Shown: piece by piece, positions 12,847 through 24,055 of the stretch | Layout of the letters: each line of letters opens with the position of its first letter | How positions within the stretch are numbered: the stretch's first letter is position 1 | Source of the DNA: Blumeriella jaapii | Taxonomy: Eukaryota; Ascomycota; Leotiomycetes; Helotiales; Drepanopezizaceae | NCBI GenBank assembly: GCA_009599575.1 | Contig: VWND01000024.1 | Location: 356,290 to 420,289 of the forward strand | Direction of reading: 5' to 3' | Length of the DNA: 64,000 nt | Translations under genes and position numbers: made by a program | The notes under the pieces: generated by a model | Told to the model about the DNA's origin: nothing | The model's input: only the letters and a program-made list of their open reading frames with translations | Databases searched by the model: none

Positions 12847-13259
12847 TATTAAAAATTAATATCATATATATAAATCAAATAATCCGCCAAAACTTTCTAT
12901 CTTTTACCAATTTTCGAATAGCATTTTCTGCGAATAGACCGTAAGGGCCGGATAGTATTATAAAAGCTGAAAATAACATTTAGATAAAACATTTTATAAA
13001 AATAATTGCTAAAAAATTAATTATTAAAATTATATTAAAAAAAATAAAAAAAGATCGGAATAGAGGCTGGAAAAGCATATTAAATGGAATTCGCCTAGTT
13101 TCCTGGAAAATACTTTTTTCGAAGGCTCCACCCCTCTTTTTGTATTTATATACGCCTTTTATTAAAAATATAAAAGATAGAAATCAGTCTGACTATCAAC
13201 CCAATTTTATTTGAGTTCTATTGTCTGAACTAGTGTTTCCCTGCCTTTCAATCCTTACA
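12847..13259 (+). repeat. A2 3' LTR
   Basis: 413 bp, ends ...AATCCTTACA, with a RIP-altered start (TATTAAAAATT for TGTCAGGAACC). Confidence 0.9.
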
Positions 13260-13264
13260 AAATT

Positions 13265-13788
13265 AATATTAATCGCTCGTCGTATCGAAAATACTAATAA
13301 AATTATTAACGACGAAACGAAAAATAATAAACGACGAAACGAACGCAAAAAAAAAAAAAAAAAAAAAAAAGATTTATATTTACGATTAAAACTTAAAAGC
13401 TAAAACAAATACATATTATTCTCGATTCGAAAATACGTTATAAAAAAAAAACAAAAGCGAAAAAACGACAATTTTAATAAAATTCTTTAGAATTCTAAAA
13501 TTTTTAACGACTTTTTTTATTTTTCGAAATGCAATCGCTGCCAAAAGGCAAAGCATCGTATAGCCAATTATTTAAAAATCGAATATTATAAATGCAATAA
13601 AAAAATATATAATTTTAAATTATTTCGAAGCTAACAAATCTAAAAATTCGGAAAAAGCTTCCGCTCGATTTTAATTTCGTTATTGCTAATAAAATCGAGC
13701 GAAAAAAAAAAACAAAAAATAATAATTTCAGTCGAAATTAAAAAAATCAAAAGCGAAACTCGTACGAAACGAGCTTTTATCGATTGCG
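13265..13788 (+). mobile_element. Gypsy A1, right segment (end of gag, start of protease)
   Basis: Continuation of A1 after A2. It reads gag (Lys/Arg-rich segment at 13300-13370, damaged knuckle near 13520-13600) and then the first protease residues (KRAFID near 13764-13786), where it is cut by the C2 LTR at 13789. It aligns with A4 49000-49525. A homopolymer A run lies within the basic gag segment near 13347-13370. Confidence 0.85.
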
Positions 13789-14052
13789 TGTCACAGCTAG
13801 CTTAAGGATAATCAGAAGGGTGATATAGACCAAAAGGTACGTATATAAATTAAAAAAAAAACACCGAGCTAGAATGCTCGGGGTCGCGAACTTTATATAC
13901 AATGGGTTGCGCTTATGGGTTACGTGACTTAGCGCGAGGCCTAGTGGCCGAGATGGTCCGTGCTTAAACCTTAATCTAATACCACCAGCATTTATACTAT
14001 TAGCAATCATACCATTGGCAGCTATACTACTAGCCAGGCCAAGATCGTAATA
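13789..14052 (-). repeat. C2 3' LTR
   Basis: 264 bp in minus orientation. The minus strand starts TATTACGATC (RIP form of TGTTACGATC) and ends CTAGCTGTGACA. The start was placed by the purine-rich GAAGAAAAAAGATAG just upstream (minus sense), which parallels the B family, where GGAAAGATAG precedes TGTGACGAT. It matches C1 over 210 bp. C2 is inserted in A1 protease; the right-hand LTR of C2 is not in the window. Confidence 0.8.
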
Positions 14053-14229
14053 CTATCTTTTTTCTTCGAAAAACTGCGTTTTCGCAGTTGCAGTCATGGA
14101 TCTATCGTTTTTTAATTTAATATAATTTTTTCTGCTTTCGTTGTAAGCTTGCAACCATGCGAAAAATGCTCGTGAAAAGCTTTTAACGGTAGGATGCGAT
14201 CGGTGGAATATTTAAAAAATATAAAAGGC
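14053..14229 (-). pseudogene. C2 chromodomain C-terminus
   Basis: The minus strand reads YIF-IFHRSHPTVKSFSRA, then WLQAYNES and a charged tail ending FFEEKR and a stop. This is the typical end of a fungal gypsy chromodomain (FHxxHPxKP... WLxAYE). It is directly continued by 26900 onward once A3 is removed: the duplicated AAGGC (14225-14229, 26895-26899) marks the A3 insertion point. Confidence 0.8.
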
Positions 14230-14643
14230 TGTCAGGAACCAACATCACGTATATAAGTCAGGTGATCCGCCAAGACCCTCTGCCTCCTACCAACCCTCGA
14301 ATAATATTCTCTGCGGATAGGCCGTGGGGGCCGGATAATATTATAAAAGTTGGAAATAATATTTAAGTAAAATATTTTATAAGAATAATTATTAAAAAAC
14401 CAGTTATTAAAGTTATATTAAAAAAAATTAAGAAAAAGTCGGAATAAGGGCTGGAAAAACATATTAAATAAAATTCGCCTGGTTTTCTGGGAAATACTTT
14501 TCTCGAAGGCTTCACCTTTCCTTTTGTACTTATACACGTTTTCTATTAGAAATATAAAAAATAAAAATTAATCTGATTATTAATTTAATTTTATTTAAGC
14601 TTTATTATCTGAACTAATATTTTCCTGCTTTTTAATTTTTATA
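14230..14643 (+). repeat. A3 5' LTR
   Basis: 414 bp, starts TGTCAGGAACCAACATCACG and is the least altered 5' end among the A LTRs. It ends TTTTTATA. Confidence 0.9.
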
Positions 14644-14729
14644 TTTTGATTTTTTTATTTATCGAAACGGCAGTTCGATATTATTAAAACAATTTTTTAT
14701 TATATTATTATATTTATATCGTTATTATC

Positions 14730-14927
14730 GATATTATAACTTTTCGCATTCGCAGCGAATAAGTATTTTCAGCTATTTAAAAAGATTTAGCGCTTTCGGC
14801 TGTTTAGAAAAATTTCGTATTATCGTTTTTTTTAACGTTACCAGTTTTATTAAAAGTCGAAAATACTCCACCACCAAAGCGCGACGATTTTCTAATTCTT
14901 TTTATCGAAAAAATTATTAAAAAAAGG
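14730..14927 (+). pseudogene. A3 gag remnant, N-terminal piece
   Basis: Leader and first part of gag, aligned with A4 47885-48085. Cut by D after AAAGG (14923-14927). Confidence 0.7.
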
Positions 14928-15102
14928 TGTCAAGGGGTGCGAACGAGCAGAAGGTTCGTAGATGATTTGCATTAACTACGGGGTTCTAAGTTTAGAAGTG
15001 TCGTAAGGTTTAAGATACAGTGTGTGCGGGCTCCGATATCACGTGACAACAACGTGATCTTCGGACCACGTGACCAACGAATTAACGTTTTATTTTTTTA
15101 TA
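14928..15102 (-). repeat. D 3' LTR (short form)
   Basis: 175 bp; in plus sense TGTCAAGGGGTGCGAACG... to ...TTTTTTATA (for CCCTCACA). It lacks 26 bp present near the outer end of the other LTR, probably a deletion between short direct repeats (TCAAAAGGG / TCAAAGGG). Confidence 0.88.
15040..15074. promoter_or_regulatory. Two CACGTGAC motifs in the D LTR
   Basis: CACGTGAC at 15040-15047 and 15067-15074, with AACGTGAT between them. The CACGTG core is the E-box bound by fungal bHLH factors. In the partner LTR the equivalents are TACGTGAC (20886 onward, one C-to-T change) and CACGTGAC (20913-20920). A regulatory role is inferred from the motif and its LTR position only. Confidence 0.4.
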
Positions 15103-15124
15103 TATGGTTTTTCTTTTTATTTTT

Positions 15125-17050
15125 TTATTTAATTTTTTTATCGTCGGAATTTATTTTTATAAATCGAGCTTCGTTCGCGAAGCGCGTTTGTAAACGAATA
15201 CGAAGTTTAGCTGAATTTGTAAAAGAAGCAAATTTTTTTAGTTTCGGTAGCAAAATAACAGATGTTCTGGCGACGGAAAAAGAATTGATTATAGTCGTTT
15301 TGTGCGTGGTACGTGTTATAAAAGTTTTTTTTAATAGTATAATATTATTTTCGTTATTTATGATTTTGATACGTTTTTTATTAGCAGTTTTAGTTTTAGC
15401 CAATTTTGATTTAATCGGGTAAAATTTATAAAAGAATTTTAAAACGAATTCTGCTATAAAATTGTATGCGTTAACAACGTTTTTTAATGGTTTTTAAAAC
15501 TGGTTTTCCGCGCTGTAGCCACGTTATTATATAAAATAAAAAAAGTTAAAGTTTCGTTTGAAATCGAAGATAATATTTATAGTTTATAACAAATTTTTAT
15601 CGGCGTTTATAAAAATTAGCGGTGAAAAAAGGTTTTTTTGCTTTGGGAGGAGATCGTCGTGGGCAGGTTTGAATAGGTTGGTGTGGAAAACAAAATAAAA
15701 TAATTCTTGCTCGAAAAACAGTTTCAATTTATAATTATAAAAATTTAGAACTTCGGCGATTTTGTAAAAACCGTAAAACTTATTATTAAGCTTTTTAATT
15801 GGTTTGGTGAAAATTATATTACGTTTATTAAAAAACACGCTGTTTTTTATTCGATAAGCAGGCGCTGGTTGGCGGTTTCGGTTAAAATAATATTTTTGAT
15901 CGGCTAGCGCTGAAATCAGATTTGTGCGTAAAAGTAGTTTTATTTTTTTTATTTTGTCGGCAAAATTGTTTTTTTTAGTATTTGCTATTTGTAGAATGCG
16001 TAAAATAAATTTTAAAATAAATTTAAATAAAAAAAAGCTTATTCGTGAATGGAAATTTTTATTAGCGTAAAAAAGGGAAATTCCGGTAAAAGCGTTTACA
16101 GCGTTATTAGCTGCGAATTCGGCTAAAAAAAACCAATTTTCCCAGTTTTTTTAAACGTATTTAACAAATTGTTTTAAATAAAAAAGCAGGTATGCGTTCG
16201 CGTTTTCGATTTGGCCGTTTGTTTCGAAGTAAAAGCTGGTGGATAGCGTAATATTGGTTTCGAAACGGTGATTAATAGCTTTTCAGAATTATAAAACAAA
16301 CAGGAAACTTCGGTCGGAAATTATAAAATCGGAAAGATTATATAAACGCTAAATATTTTTACAAAACAATTTGGCTAAGTTTGTTGCTTTTATAATAATA
16401 TAGCAAGCTGTATAATATCGTTTTTTAATAAAGCGACAAATTATTATTATAATTAAGTTGTTTCGATTTTTATGTTTTTTTATAAGAAAAAAACTTATAA
16501 AATCGACCGATATATAATTTTATCGGCGTAACGGAATAAATAAAAGTTTGAAAAGATTTTGATATCGTTGATTAATATTTGTATTGCGAAAATAGCCGTT
16601 GCAATTTCGTATAAATTTTTTGCAATTTTTAGAAATTAATAACCAGTAATAATTTTTATTAATAATTTTAAAAAGCTTGTTTTTGCCGGAATAATTTGTT
16701 TTTATTAAATCGTAGGCTATTTATAAAAGCCAGGTACAAATAGGAACGTTTAAATCTGATATATCAGAAACGTATAATCGGTTTCGGAAGTACAATTTGT
16801 TATTGCGTATAATACATTTAAAGAGTTGTAAGATTTTGGATTTCGGAATACCTTTTGGTTTAAGCATTTCCTTTTTGATAATAATTTATAATTTATTAAT
16901 AAAATAGTATTTATTTAAAAGTCGTAAAAGCTTTTCGTCGTCTGCTTCGGATACTGGTTTTAACAAAGTTAAAAAGGCGTTTAAGATTTCAGTTGGAAAA
17001 GCGTTTAAGACTTTAATTAGGTAGTGTTTTTTGAAAAAAGTTTAGTTTTG
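15125..17050 (-). pseudogene. D pol remnant: integrase, chromodomain, basic tail
   Basis: Reading leftwards, the integrase core carries FIISDRS near 16330, FETNGQIENANAY near 16190-16230 (HPETDGQIE class, containing the catalytic Glu), and EFAANNAVNAFTGIS near 16090-16130. The integrase C-terminal part at 15584-15838 (84 codons open) reads KKLNNKFYGFYKI and FHTNLFKPAHDD. A chromodomain follows (FYFI-W-RGY and QFWEPLKN-like residues, about 15430-15590). An open frame at 15125-15403 (92 codons, Lys/Arg-rich) then forms the C-terminal tail. An overlapping plus-strand frame at 15024-15422 is its shadow. Confidence 0.85.
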
Positions 17051-18560
17051 AAACTGGATTTTTTCGTTTGAAAAGTTCTGAGAAAGGTTTTGAAAACGTC
17101 GGGTTAAAAAATCAGATTTATTATGTTTTTCAGGTTTGAAAATGATTACAAAGTTAAAACCAGCTAAAAATTTGCTTTATCGTATTTAACGTCGGTTAAA
17201 TTGCTTAATTATTATAAAATATTTTAAATTTCGGTAGTTTGTAAATATTCGGATCGGATAAGCAGCTTTTTATAATTCGGCTCGCTAGCTTTCGAAACAG
17301 CGTATAATAGCGAAGAGTTTTTTATCGTAGATTTCGTAATTGCATTCGGCTGAATCGAATTTTTTTAATATAAAAGCGATTGAATAAAATACTTTTATAT
17401 TGTTTTTTTGAAAAAAAATCTCTGAAAAAAAACGTAGTTAAAAGCGTCGGTTTTAATAAATATTTTTTTATCGGAATTAAAATAAACTAACGTAAATGCC
17501 GTAATAAAAGCTGATTTAAAAAACTCGAAAACCTTAATATAATCGTCGTTAAAATTTCATTTAATGTTTTTTTTTATTAAATTTATTAAAAAAATAACGA
17601 TACGAAAAAAGCTTTTAATAAACCTTCGGTAGAAATTTGCAAAATTTAAAAACGCTTATACGTTTTTAATATTGGAAAAGAACTTTTAATTAATAATAGC
17701 TTTTAATTTCTTAAGGTTTATTTTAATTCTAGTAGTAGAAATAATTATTTCTAGGTAAACGATTTTTTAAATTTCGAATTCGCATTTTTTTATATTTAAT
17801 TGCAAACCAGCGTCGGTAAAAGCTTGAAAAACAAAATTAACGTGTTTTTTGTATTTTTAAAAATCGTTTAAATAAACTAAAATATCGTTTATATAAGCTA
17901 TATAAAAAACATTTAAATAAAATCGTAAAATATCGTTTATACGAAATTAAAAAATGGCAAAAGCGTTGCATAATCCGAAAAGTATAATTAAAAATTCGAA
18001 TAAATTATATTTTATATTAAACGCGGTAAATTATTTATAGTTTTTTTTTATTCGAATTTTTGTTAAAAGCGGCGAAAACGTTAAGTTTGATATAAAATTT
18101 CGCTTTACTTAGTCGAAAAAAGTGTTTTTTGGATTAATAATAAAAAATACCGGTTTTTAATAATTATAACGTTGAAAGTTTTATAATCGACGCAAAACCG
18201 CAATTTACTTTTTGGTTTTTTTTTTCGCGAATAAAAACGGATAAAGCTGCGGAAAAAAAGCTGGCCTAAATTCAGCTTTTTTCGAGATTTTTTTTGAAAA
18301 ACTTACGCAAAACTTAAAGTTCGTTAATTAATATATTATATAAAAGGTTATATAAAAAAAATAGCTTTAAATTGTAATTTTATCGTATAATCAACGTTTT
18401 TTTTATAAAATGCAAGTTTATCGGCTTTAATAAAATTAAAAGCGGCCAAATAATAATAGTAGTATCGAAAAAGTTTTATTCGAAAATCGATTGGCGGTTT
18501 AATTTAAAAAGCTAAACGAATATTTTTTAAAAAAGCTTCGGCGAAGTAAAAATCGGCGGA
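17050..18560 (-). pseudogene. D pol remnant: RT and RNase H
   Basis: The minus strand reads KLRFCVDYKTFNVIIIKNRY near 18130-18200 (RT palm entry), the YINDI box near 17870-17900 (YxDD with the first Asp changed to Asn), and FLNFANFYRRFIKSF near 17600-17650 at the start of the connection. RNase H follows to about 17100. The 73-codon minus frame at 18634-18855 lies between protease and RT and may be linker; it shows no recognised domain. Confidence 0.8.
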
Positions 18561-19013
18561 TAAGCGTTATCGTTCAGCTTAAAAAAGCTCGTTTTTGTGT
18601 AATTAATCGATTTTAAATAATAGTTTAGGATTTTTATTTGCTACGGCGCCGAGTTTTTGTAATTATTAATTGATTTCGTACAAAAAGGCTGAAAACATTT
18701 CTATTTCGGGTTAAAAAGCTAAAATAATAAAAACAGCGGCTTTTGTACGATAAAATATAGCTGGTTAAACGATTGTTTTGTAAAAGTGGCGTTTCTGAAT
18801 TAGGCCTGGGATAGCTAATTGATAAAAGTGCTGAAGCAAGCAATTCGTACGGCAAAAATCTGAATTAAAACAAAAAATATTTTTAGTCCAGTTAATATAA
18901 AGGTTATATTTTCGGAACCAAGGTTTTTTTAGAATAAAATCGTATTTTTTTAATTTTATAATAAAAGCTGTAATTAATTCGGTATGATTAGCTATTTTGA
19001 TATAAAAAAAAAC

Positions 19014-19262
19014 TTAATAAATAACGTCGCCGTATATGAAAAAACGATCGTTAACCACGGTAAGTTTACGTAGGTTGGTAAATAAAATAAAGGTTAATTC
19101 GTAGTATTGTACGAAAAAATAATTAATGAAATTATCGGTAGCTCCGAAGTCGTTTAAAAAATAGGTTTTGATATATATATTATTAGCAGTTATAATATAA
19201 GGCAATATTAAATATAATTCCGGAACGCCGTTTAAAATAAATAATTTCAATTTATTTTTCAA
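19014..19262 (-). pseudogene. D aspartic protease segment
   Basis: An open frame of 82 codons containing FNDFGATDNFINYFF, which corresponds to the retroviral-type aspartic protease site (D-S/T-G-A-T-x-N-F-I) with Ser changed to Phe. The active-site Asp is still present. It lies between the knuckle of gag (upstream on the minus strand) and RT. The homodimeric enzyme would mature the Gag-Pol polyprotein; with F in place of S/T this copy would be inactive. Confidence 0.8.
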
Positions 19263-19289
19263 AAGTTTTTAATAGTAATAATTATCAAA

Positions 19290-20500
19290 AACAGTCAGTT
19301 TTCCGATTTTTTTGCTTCGGCTTTAGTTTTTTTAATTTAAAAAAAATCGGAGCAGTTAGCAGCTCGGTGTTTATCGTTAGCATATTATAGGCAGAAGTTA
19401 TTAATAAAAAAATAGATTCGGCGAGCTAGCTTTTCGGCATTTTTTATTAGGCGTTTGTTTTTCGTTATATCGGCTGCGGTCCAAATAATTGTTTTAATTT
19501 GGGTGGCGCTAAGATTTATAAAATCGCTTTGAATAATAATCGTAATAATGGTTTTAAATGCGGAAATAAAAGAAAAAGTTATTTTTACGTAGCGGCCTTT
19601 TGTTTTATAATAATTAAAATTTAGTTATCGAAAAACGGTATCGGTTTCGCGTATTTAGGCGCAGAAACCAATAAAATCGGTTTTTAAATCGGAAAAATTA
19701 ATATACGATAAACGAATAATAATATTAAAATAAAAAGCTTCGCGTAGAATTGCGATAGCAGCTTCGTTATTAAATTTAATATGGCTTTTAATTTTTAGTC
19801 AGATAAAAAAAAAAAAAAAAAAAAATTGATTGTTTTGTTTAAAAAACAAAATTTTTTTAAATGCATCTGTTTATTAGTTAAAAACACCGAACGATTGTTA
19901 TAAGATTTGAATTATTTTTGCAATAATAAAATAAAAGAAAATACCGTTCGTACGTAAACTTTTTTATAAAGCATTTTTGGCTGTATCGAAAAAAAGCGAG
20001 AAAAAAAGTAGTTTATACGATTCTGTTCGGTCGTATATTAATTTTAATTAAAACGAAGCTTTAGAATTATATTTTAAAAAAAAGTAGTAAAATGCTTTGT
20101 AACGTTTTTAATACCATTCGAACCAGTAAATTTATCGGAATCGAGAAAGACAAATGTTTTTCTTTCGGTGCTTAATATATTTTGATTGGTAGGAGCTTGT
20201 TTTCGGAAATTAGCAAATTCGGCTTCGAGGTTTTGAATTATTTTTTTTTAAAACGTTTTTTTTTTTTAATATTATACCGTTTGAATATTCAGTTTTTAAG
20301 CTTGATTAATTAATTTAGTTTTAAATAATATTATTATATCGTTTTGTTTTATCGCGTAAACGAAAATATCGAGAATTTCGCGAAAGCAGGCTTTTGTATT
20401 AGCGATCAAAGCGGCGGCGATTTGATCGGGGTATTTAAAAAGCTTTAAAATAAAGCATTTAAAAAGTTCCGACAATTTGGAAAGTTCCGACATTTTGGTG
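19290..20500 (-). pseudogene. D gag remnant
   Basis: Begins with the open frame at 20296-20493 (MSELSKLSELFKCFILKLF..., 65 codons), which sits at a plausible gag start about 250 bp inside the 5' LTR. It runs through stop-broken sequence to a CCHC-like nucleocapsid knuckle near 19350-19395 (C-LYYANDKHRAANC, with the second Cys changed to Tyr). No detailed fold is recognisable beyond position and knuckle. Confidence 0.65.
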
Positions 20501-20747
20501 CCCGTTAAGAAAAAAGCGTAAAATGTATTTCGTTCGGTTCCGGGATATAAGCAAAAGCAGAACAGGGTTTTTTGAATATAGGTTTTGTATTAGAAAAAGT
20601 TGTCGTTTCGTAATTTCGTAAGGATCGTAAGGATTATTTTTAAAAGGTCGTAAAAATCGTTGTCGCGATAAGATTTGTTGATTTTCCGTATGCGCAAAAG
20701 CAAAACAAAGTTGGCAGGTTTTTTCAGCTCAAGGGCTAAAATAGAAG

Positions 20748-20948
20748 TGTCAAAAGGGGTTTGATAATTAATATATCAAAGGGTGCGAACGAGCAAAAGG
20801 TTCGTAAATGATTTGCATTAATTACGGGATTTTAAATTTAAAAGTGTCGTAAGGTTTAAAATACAGTATGTGCGGGCTCCGATATTACGTGACAACAACG
20901 TGACCTTCGGACCACGTGACTAACGAACTGACGTTTTATTCCCTCACA
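20748..20948 (-). repeat. D 5' LTR (long form)
   Basis: 201 bp, termini TGTCAAAAGG (plus sense) and CCCTCACA. It carries a 26-bp segment missing in the left LTR and CACGTGAC at 20913-20920. Confidence 0.9.
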
Positions 20949-20953
20949 AAAGG

Positions 20954-22330
20954 CCACGTTCAAAGCGATTCGAAAGGATTTTTCATCGAAATTCTAATTT
21001 ATTTAGCTAATAAACGAATTCGCGCCGAATAAAAAAAAAACAATAAACGTAGAAAAATAAAAAAAATACGAGCTAAAATAAAACAGAAAAAAACCGAGAA
21101 AAAGATTTACGAAATAATTAAAAAATTCGAAAAAACCAAAACGCCGAAACGAACTTCGAGAAAAAGTTAAACAATTTTAATAAAAATTTAACGCTTTCGA
21201 AAATATCGAAAAAAAGATTTTTATATTTTTTAATACCGTTTTAATTAAAAAAAGACAGAAAATAACTTAAGCTAGCGATTATTATAAGATATTTTCGAAG
21301 CATTACGATAATAATACTTATTAAAAACGATTTAGCATTTTTTTTAAGCATATTATATTTCTTATAAAAAACATAGCGAATTCGAGCCGAAAAACATTAA
21401 AAATAAAAAATTTTCTAATATATCGAAAAAAAAATACTGAAAAAGCTTAATCTTTTATTCGGCGTGCAAAACGAAGTTTCCGCCAGGATAAAAAAGTAAT
21501 ATTTTATATTAATTAAAAAAAAATTAACGCTTGTGTTTTAGCTTTCGACGATAAAATAAAAAAAAAATAAACCGGATACGAACGACGTTTTACGAATATT
21601 CGAATTATATAAAACGATTTCAAAAAATAGATATTAGATTTTTTAATAAATACGGAAAATCGAAAAATCGCGGCTTCGAATTTATACGATAAAGCGAAGC
21701 AAAAAAAGCATAAATCAATTAACGATTTCGTTATTTATTTAAATAATTTCGAATAATAGTTGTAAATAATAAACAATGCGATTAAAAAAAAATATTTTTC
21801 GCAAAACTTCGATTTATTTTTCGAAAAAAAATTATTAAACGAAATAATATTATAGTTATAAATTCGCACGAAAAATTAATATTAATTGCTCGTCGTATCG
21901 AAAATGCTAATAAAATTATCAACGACGAAACGAAAAATAATAAACGACGAAACGAACGCAAAAAAAAAAAAAAGAAAAAAACTTATATTTACGATTAAAG
22001 CTTAAAAATTAAAACAGATATATACTGTTTTCGATTCGAAAATACGTTATAAAAAGAAAAACAAAAGCGAAAAAACGACAATTTTAACAAAATCTTTTAG
22101 AATTTTAAAACTTCTAACGATTTTTTTTATTTTTCGAAATGCAGTCGCTGCCAAAAAAAAAAACATCGTATAGCTAATTATTTAAAAATCGAATGCTATA
22201 AATACAACAGAAAAAAATATATAATCCTAAACTGCTTCGAAGCTAACAAATCTAAAAATTCGGAAAAAGCTTTCGCTCGATTTTAATTTCGTTGCTGCTA
22301 ATAAAATCGAACGAAAAAAAAAAGCAAAAA
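20954..22330 (+). pseudogene. A3 gag remnant, main part
   Basis: Continues gag after D, in register with A4 48091-49440. It includes the Lys/Arg-rich stretch near 21930-21985 and a knuckle region near 22140-22260 (CYKCN-type residues damaged). Multiple stops and no sizeable open frame. Confidence 0.7.
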
Positions 22331-24055
22331 ATAATAATTTCAATCGAAATTAAAAAAGCTAAAAGCGAAATTCGTACGAAACGAGCTTTTATCGATTGCG
22401 GCGCGGAAAAAAACTGCGTAATTTAAAAATTATTAGTTAAATATAAATAAAAACCAATTTAAAAACGTATTAATTTATTTACGATTAAAAAAAAAAAAAA
22501 TTATTTACGGCACGTATACGCAATTTATTCGCGTTATTAATAATTATAAAATAATTAAAAAAATACAAAACGATTTCGTAACTTGCGATATAAATATTTT
22601 AAAAGTTTTATTTATTTTAAGATTCTTTTGGTTGCGAAATATCGACCCCGTTATAAGCTTTCGAATTAAATCGTGGCGATATTTAATCGAACGTTTACAA
22701 TTTAATTTTATTATAATTAAACGTTTTAAAAAAAAATCCAAAAAAAAGCAAGCGTTTTATATCGTTTTAAAAAAAGCTACTGAAAAACAGTATTAATTAT
22801 TTTTTAAATACGACGATTACGCCGACGTATTCGACGATACCGCCGCGGTTATTCTAGCTTTTTATTATTTTATAAAATATCGAATAAATTTCGCGAAAAA
22901 AAAAAATCTTTTTTAAAAATCAGTTTATTTCTTGTCGGAATCTGAACTTACCGAATTATACGAATATTTCGATTCGAGTTTAGAAAAAAGTTAAATAAAA
23001 AAATCTATTAGTTCTGCCGGCGCATCGGTAATATTTATACCGAAAAAAAACGGAAGTTTACGATTATACGTCGATTATAAAAGTTTAAACGCAGTTACGA
23101 TTAAAAATCGAACTTTTTTACTTTTTATAAGCGAAATTTTAAATCGTTTAAAAAAAGCTAAAATATTTATTAAGCTAGATTTTATTTAAGCGTATTATCG
23201 TTTTCGAATAAAAAAGGAAAATAAATAGAAAACTGCGTTTCGTATTCGTTACGGATATTTCGAATACTGCGTATTATTTTTCGGCTTTTCGAACGCATCA
23301 GCAATTTTCTAAGCGTATATTAATCAAATTTTAGTCGGTTTAATAAATATTACGTATATAATTTATTTCGACGATATTTTAATATTTTCCGAAAATTCCG
23401 ACGATTATATAAACGCGATAAAAAAAGTTTTCGAAAAACTTCGTATTAATAAATTTTACGAAAATTTGAAAAAATATGCTTTCGATACGAATACGATTAA
23501 ATTTCTAAGTTTCGTCGTTATTTTTACAAAAATTAAAATAAATCTAAGAAAAATAAATAATATTCGGAAATAACCTTTTTTACTACGTGGCGAGATATTT
23601 AAATGTTTTTGGGTTTTATTAATTTTTATAAACGTTTTATTAAAAATTACGCTAAGTTTTGCCGATTTATTATAAATTTTTTAAAAAGGATGCAACGAAG
23701 AAAAATATCGGGCCCTTTTCGTTTTCCATTCGAAACGAAAATCGCTTTTTTATTTTTAAAAGAAAAGTTTTGCCGAACATCGATTTTACGCTATTTCGAT
23801 TTTCGATTAAAAATCCAAATCGAAACAAACGCTTCGAAATTCGCTATAAGCGGAATATTATTTTAATTGTTCGGGAAAAATGCGAAAATACGTTAATATT
23901 TTATCGCATACTATTCGAAAAAGCTTTTTTTTATAAAACAAAAATATAAGATTTACGACGCTAAATTAATAATTATAATTTACGTTTTTAAATAATAAAG
24001 CTAATATTTACGTAGCGCTTTCGACGTTATTATTATGCGTATAAATTACTATAAA
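22330..24055 (+). pseudogene. A3 pol remnant: protease, RT, truncated RNase H
   Basis: The protease motif DCGAEKNC lies near 22394-22425. RT has SLRLYVDYKSLN near 23055-23090 and YFDD at 23363-23374. A connection segment at 23603-23866 (87 codons open) reads GFINFYKRFIKNYAKFCRF, and an RNase H piece follows at 23659-23949 in another frame. About 380 bp covering the RNase H C-terminus and linker are missing relative to A4 (51187-51565); the junction near 24055 sits at short A/T-rich microhomology. Confidence 0.83.

Larger units (their letters stand above)
5905..13259 (+). mobile_element. Gypsy LTR retrotransposon A2, full length, nested in A1
   Basis: 7355 bp, the same length as A4, with LTRs at 5905-6317 and 12847-13259. 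The target duplication AAATT flanks it (5900-5904, 13260-13264). The host on both sides is A1 gag, so a family member inserted into another member of the same family. It contains gag, protease, RT, RNase H, integrase, chromodomain and a downstream antisense frame, all with dispersed stops. Confidence 0.95.
14928..20948 (-). mobile_element. Gypsy LTR retrotransposon D, nested in A3
   Basis: 6021 bp. Target duplication AAAGG flanks it (14923-14927, 20949-20953), and the rejoined host matches A4 at 48086-48100. LTRs lie at 14928-15102 and 20748-20948. On the minus strand the order is gag, CCHC-like knuckle, protease, RT, RNase H, integrase, chromodomain and a basic C-terminal tail. A purine-rich tract (AAAAAGAAAAACC) lies just inside the left LTR, as expected for a minus-strand element. 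It is the innermost layer of the nest, yet already carries stops throughout. Confidence 0.95.

Noticed and set aside
15024..15422. 132-codon plus-strand open frame
   Set aside because: Lies antisense to the D pol tail (15125-15403, minus), which is in register with the D chromodomain; low-complexity F/I-rich translation.
18634..18855. 73-codon minus frame in D as a separate gene
   Set aside because: Sits in the protease-RT linker in the pol direction; no start context or domain, so best treated as part of the pol remnant.
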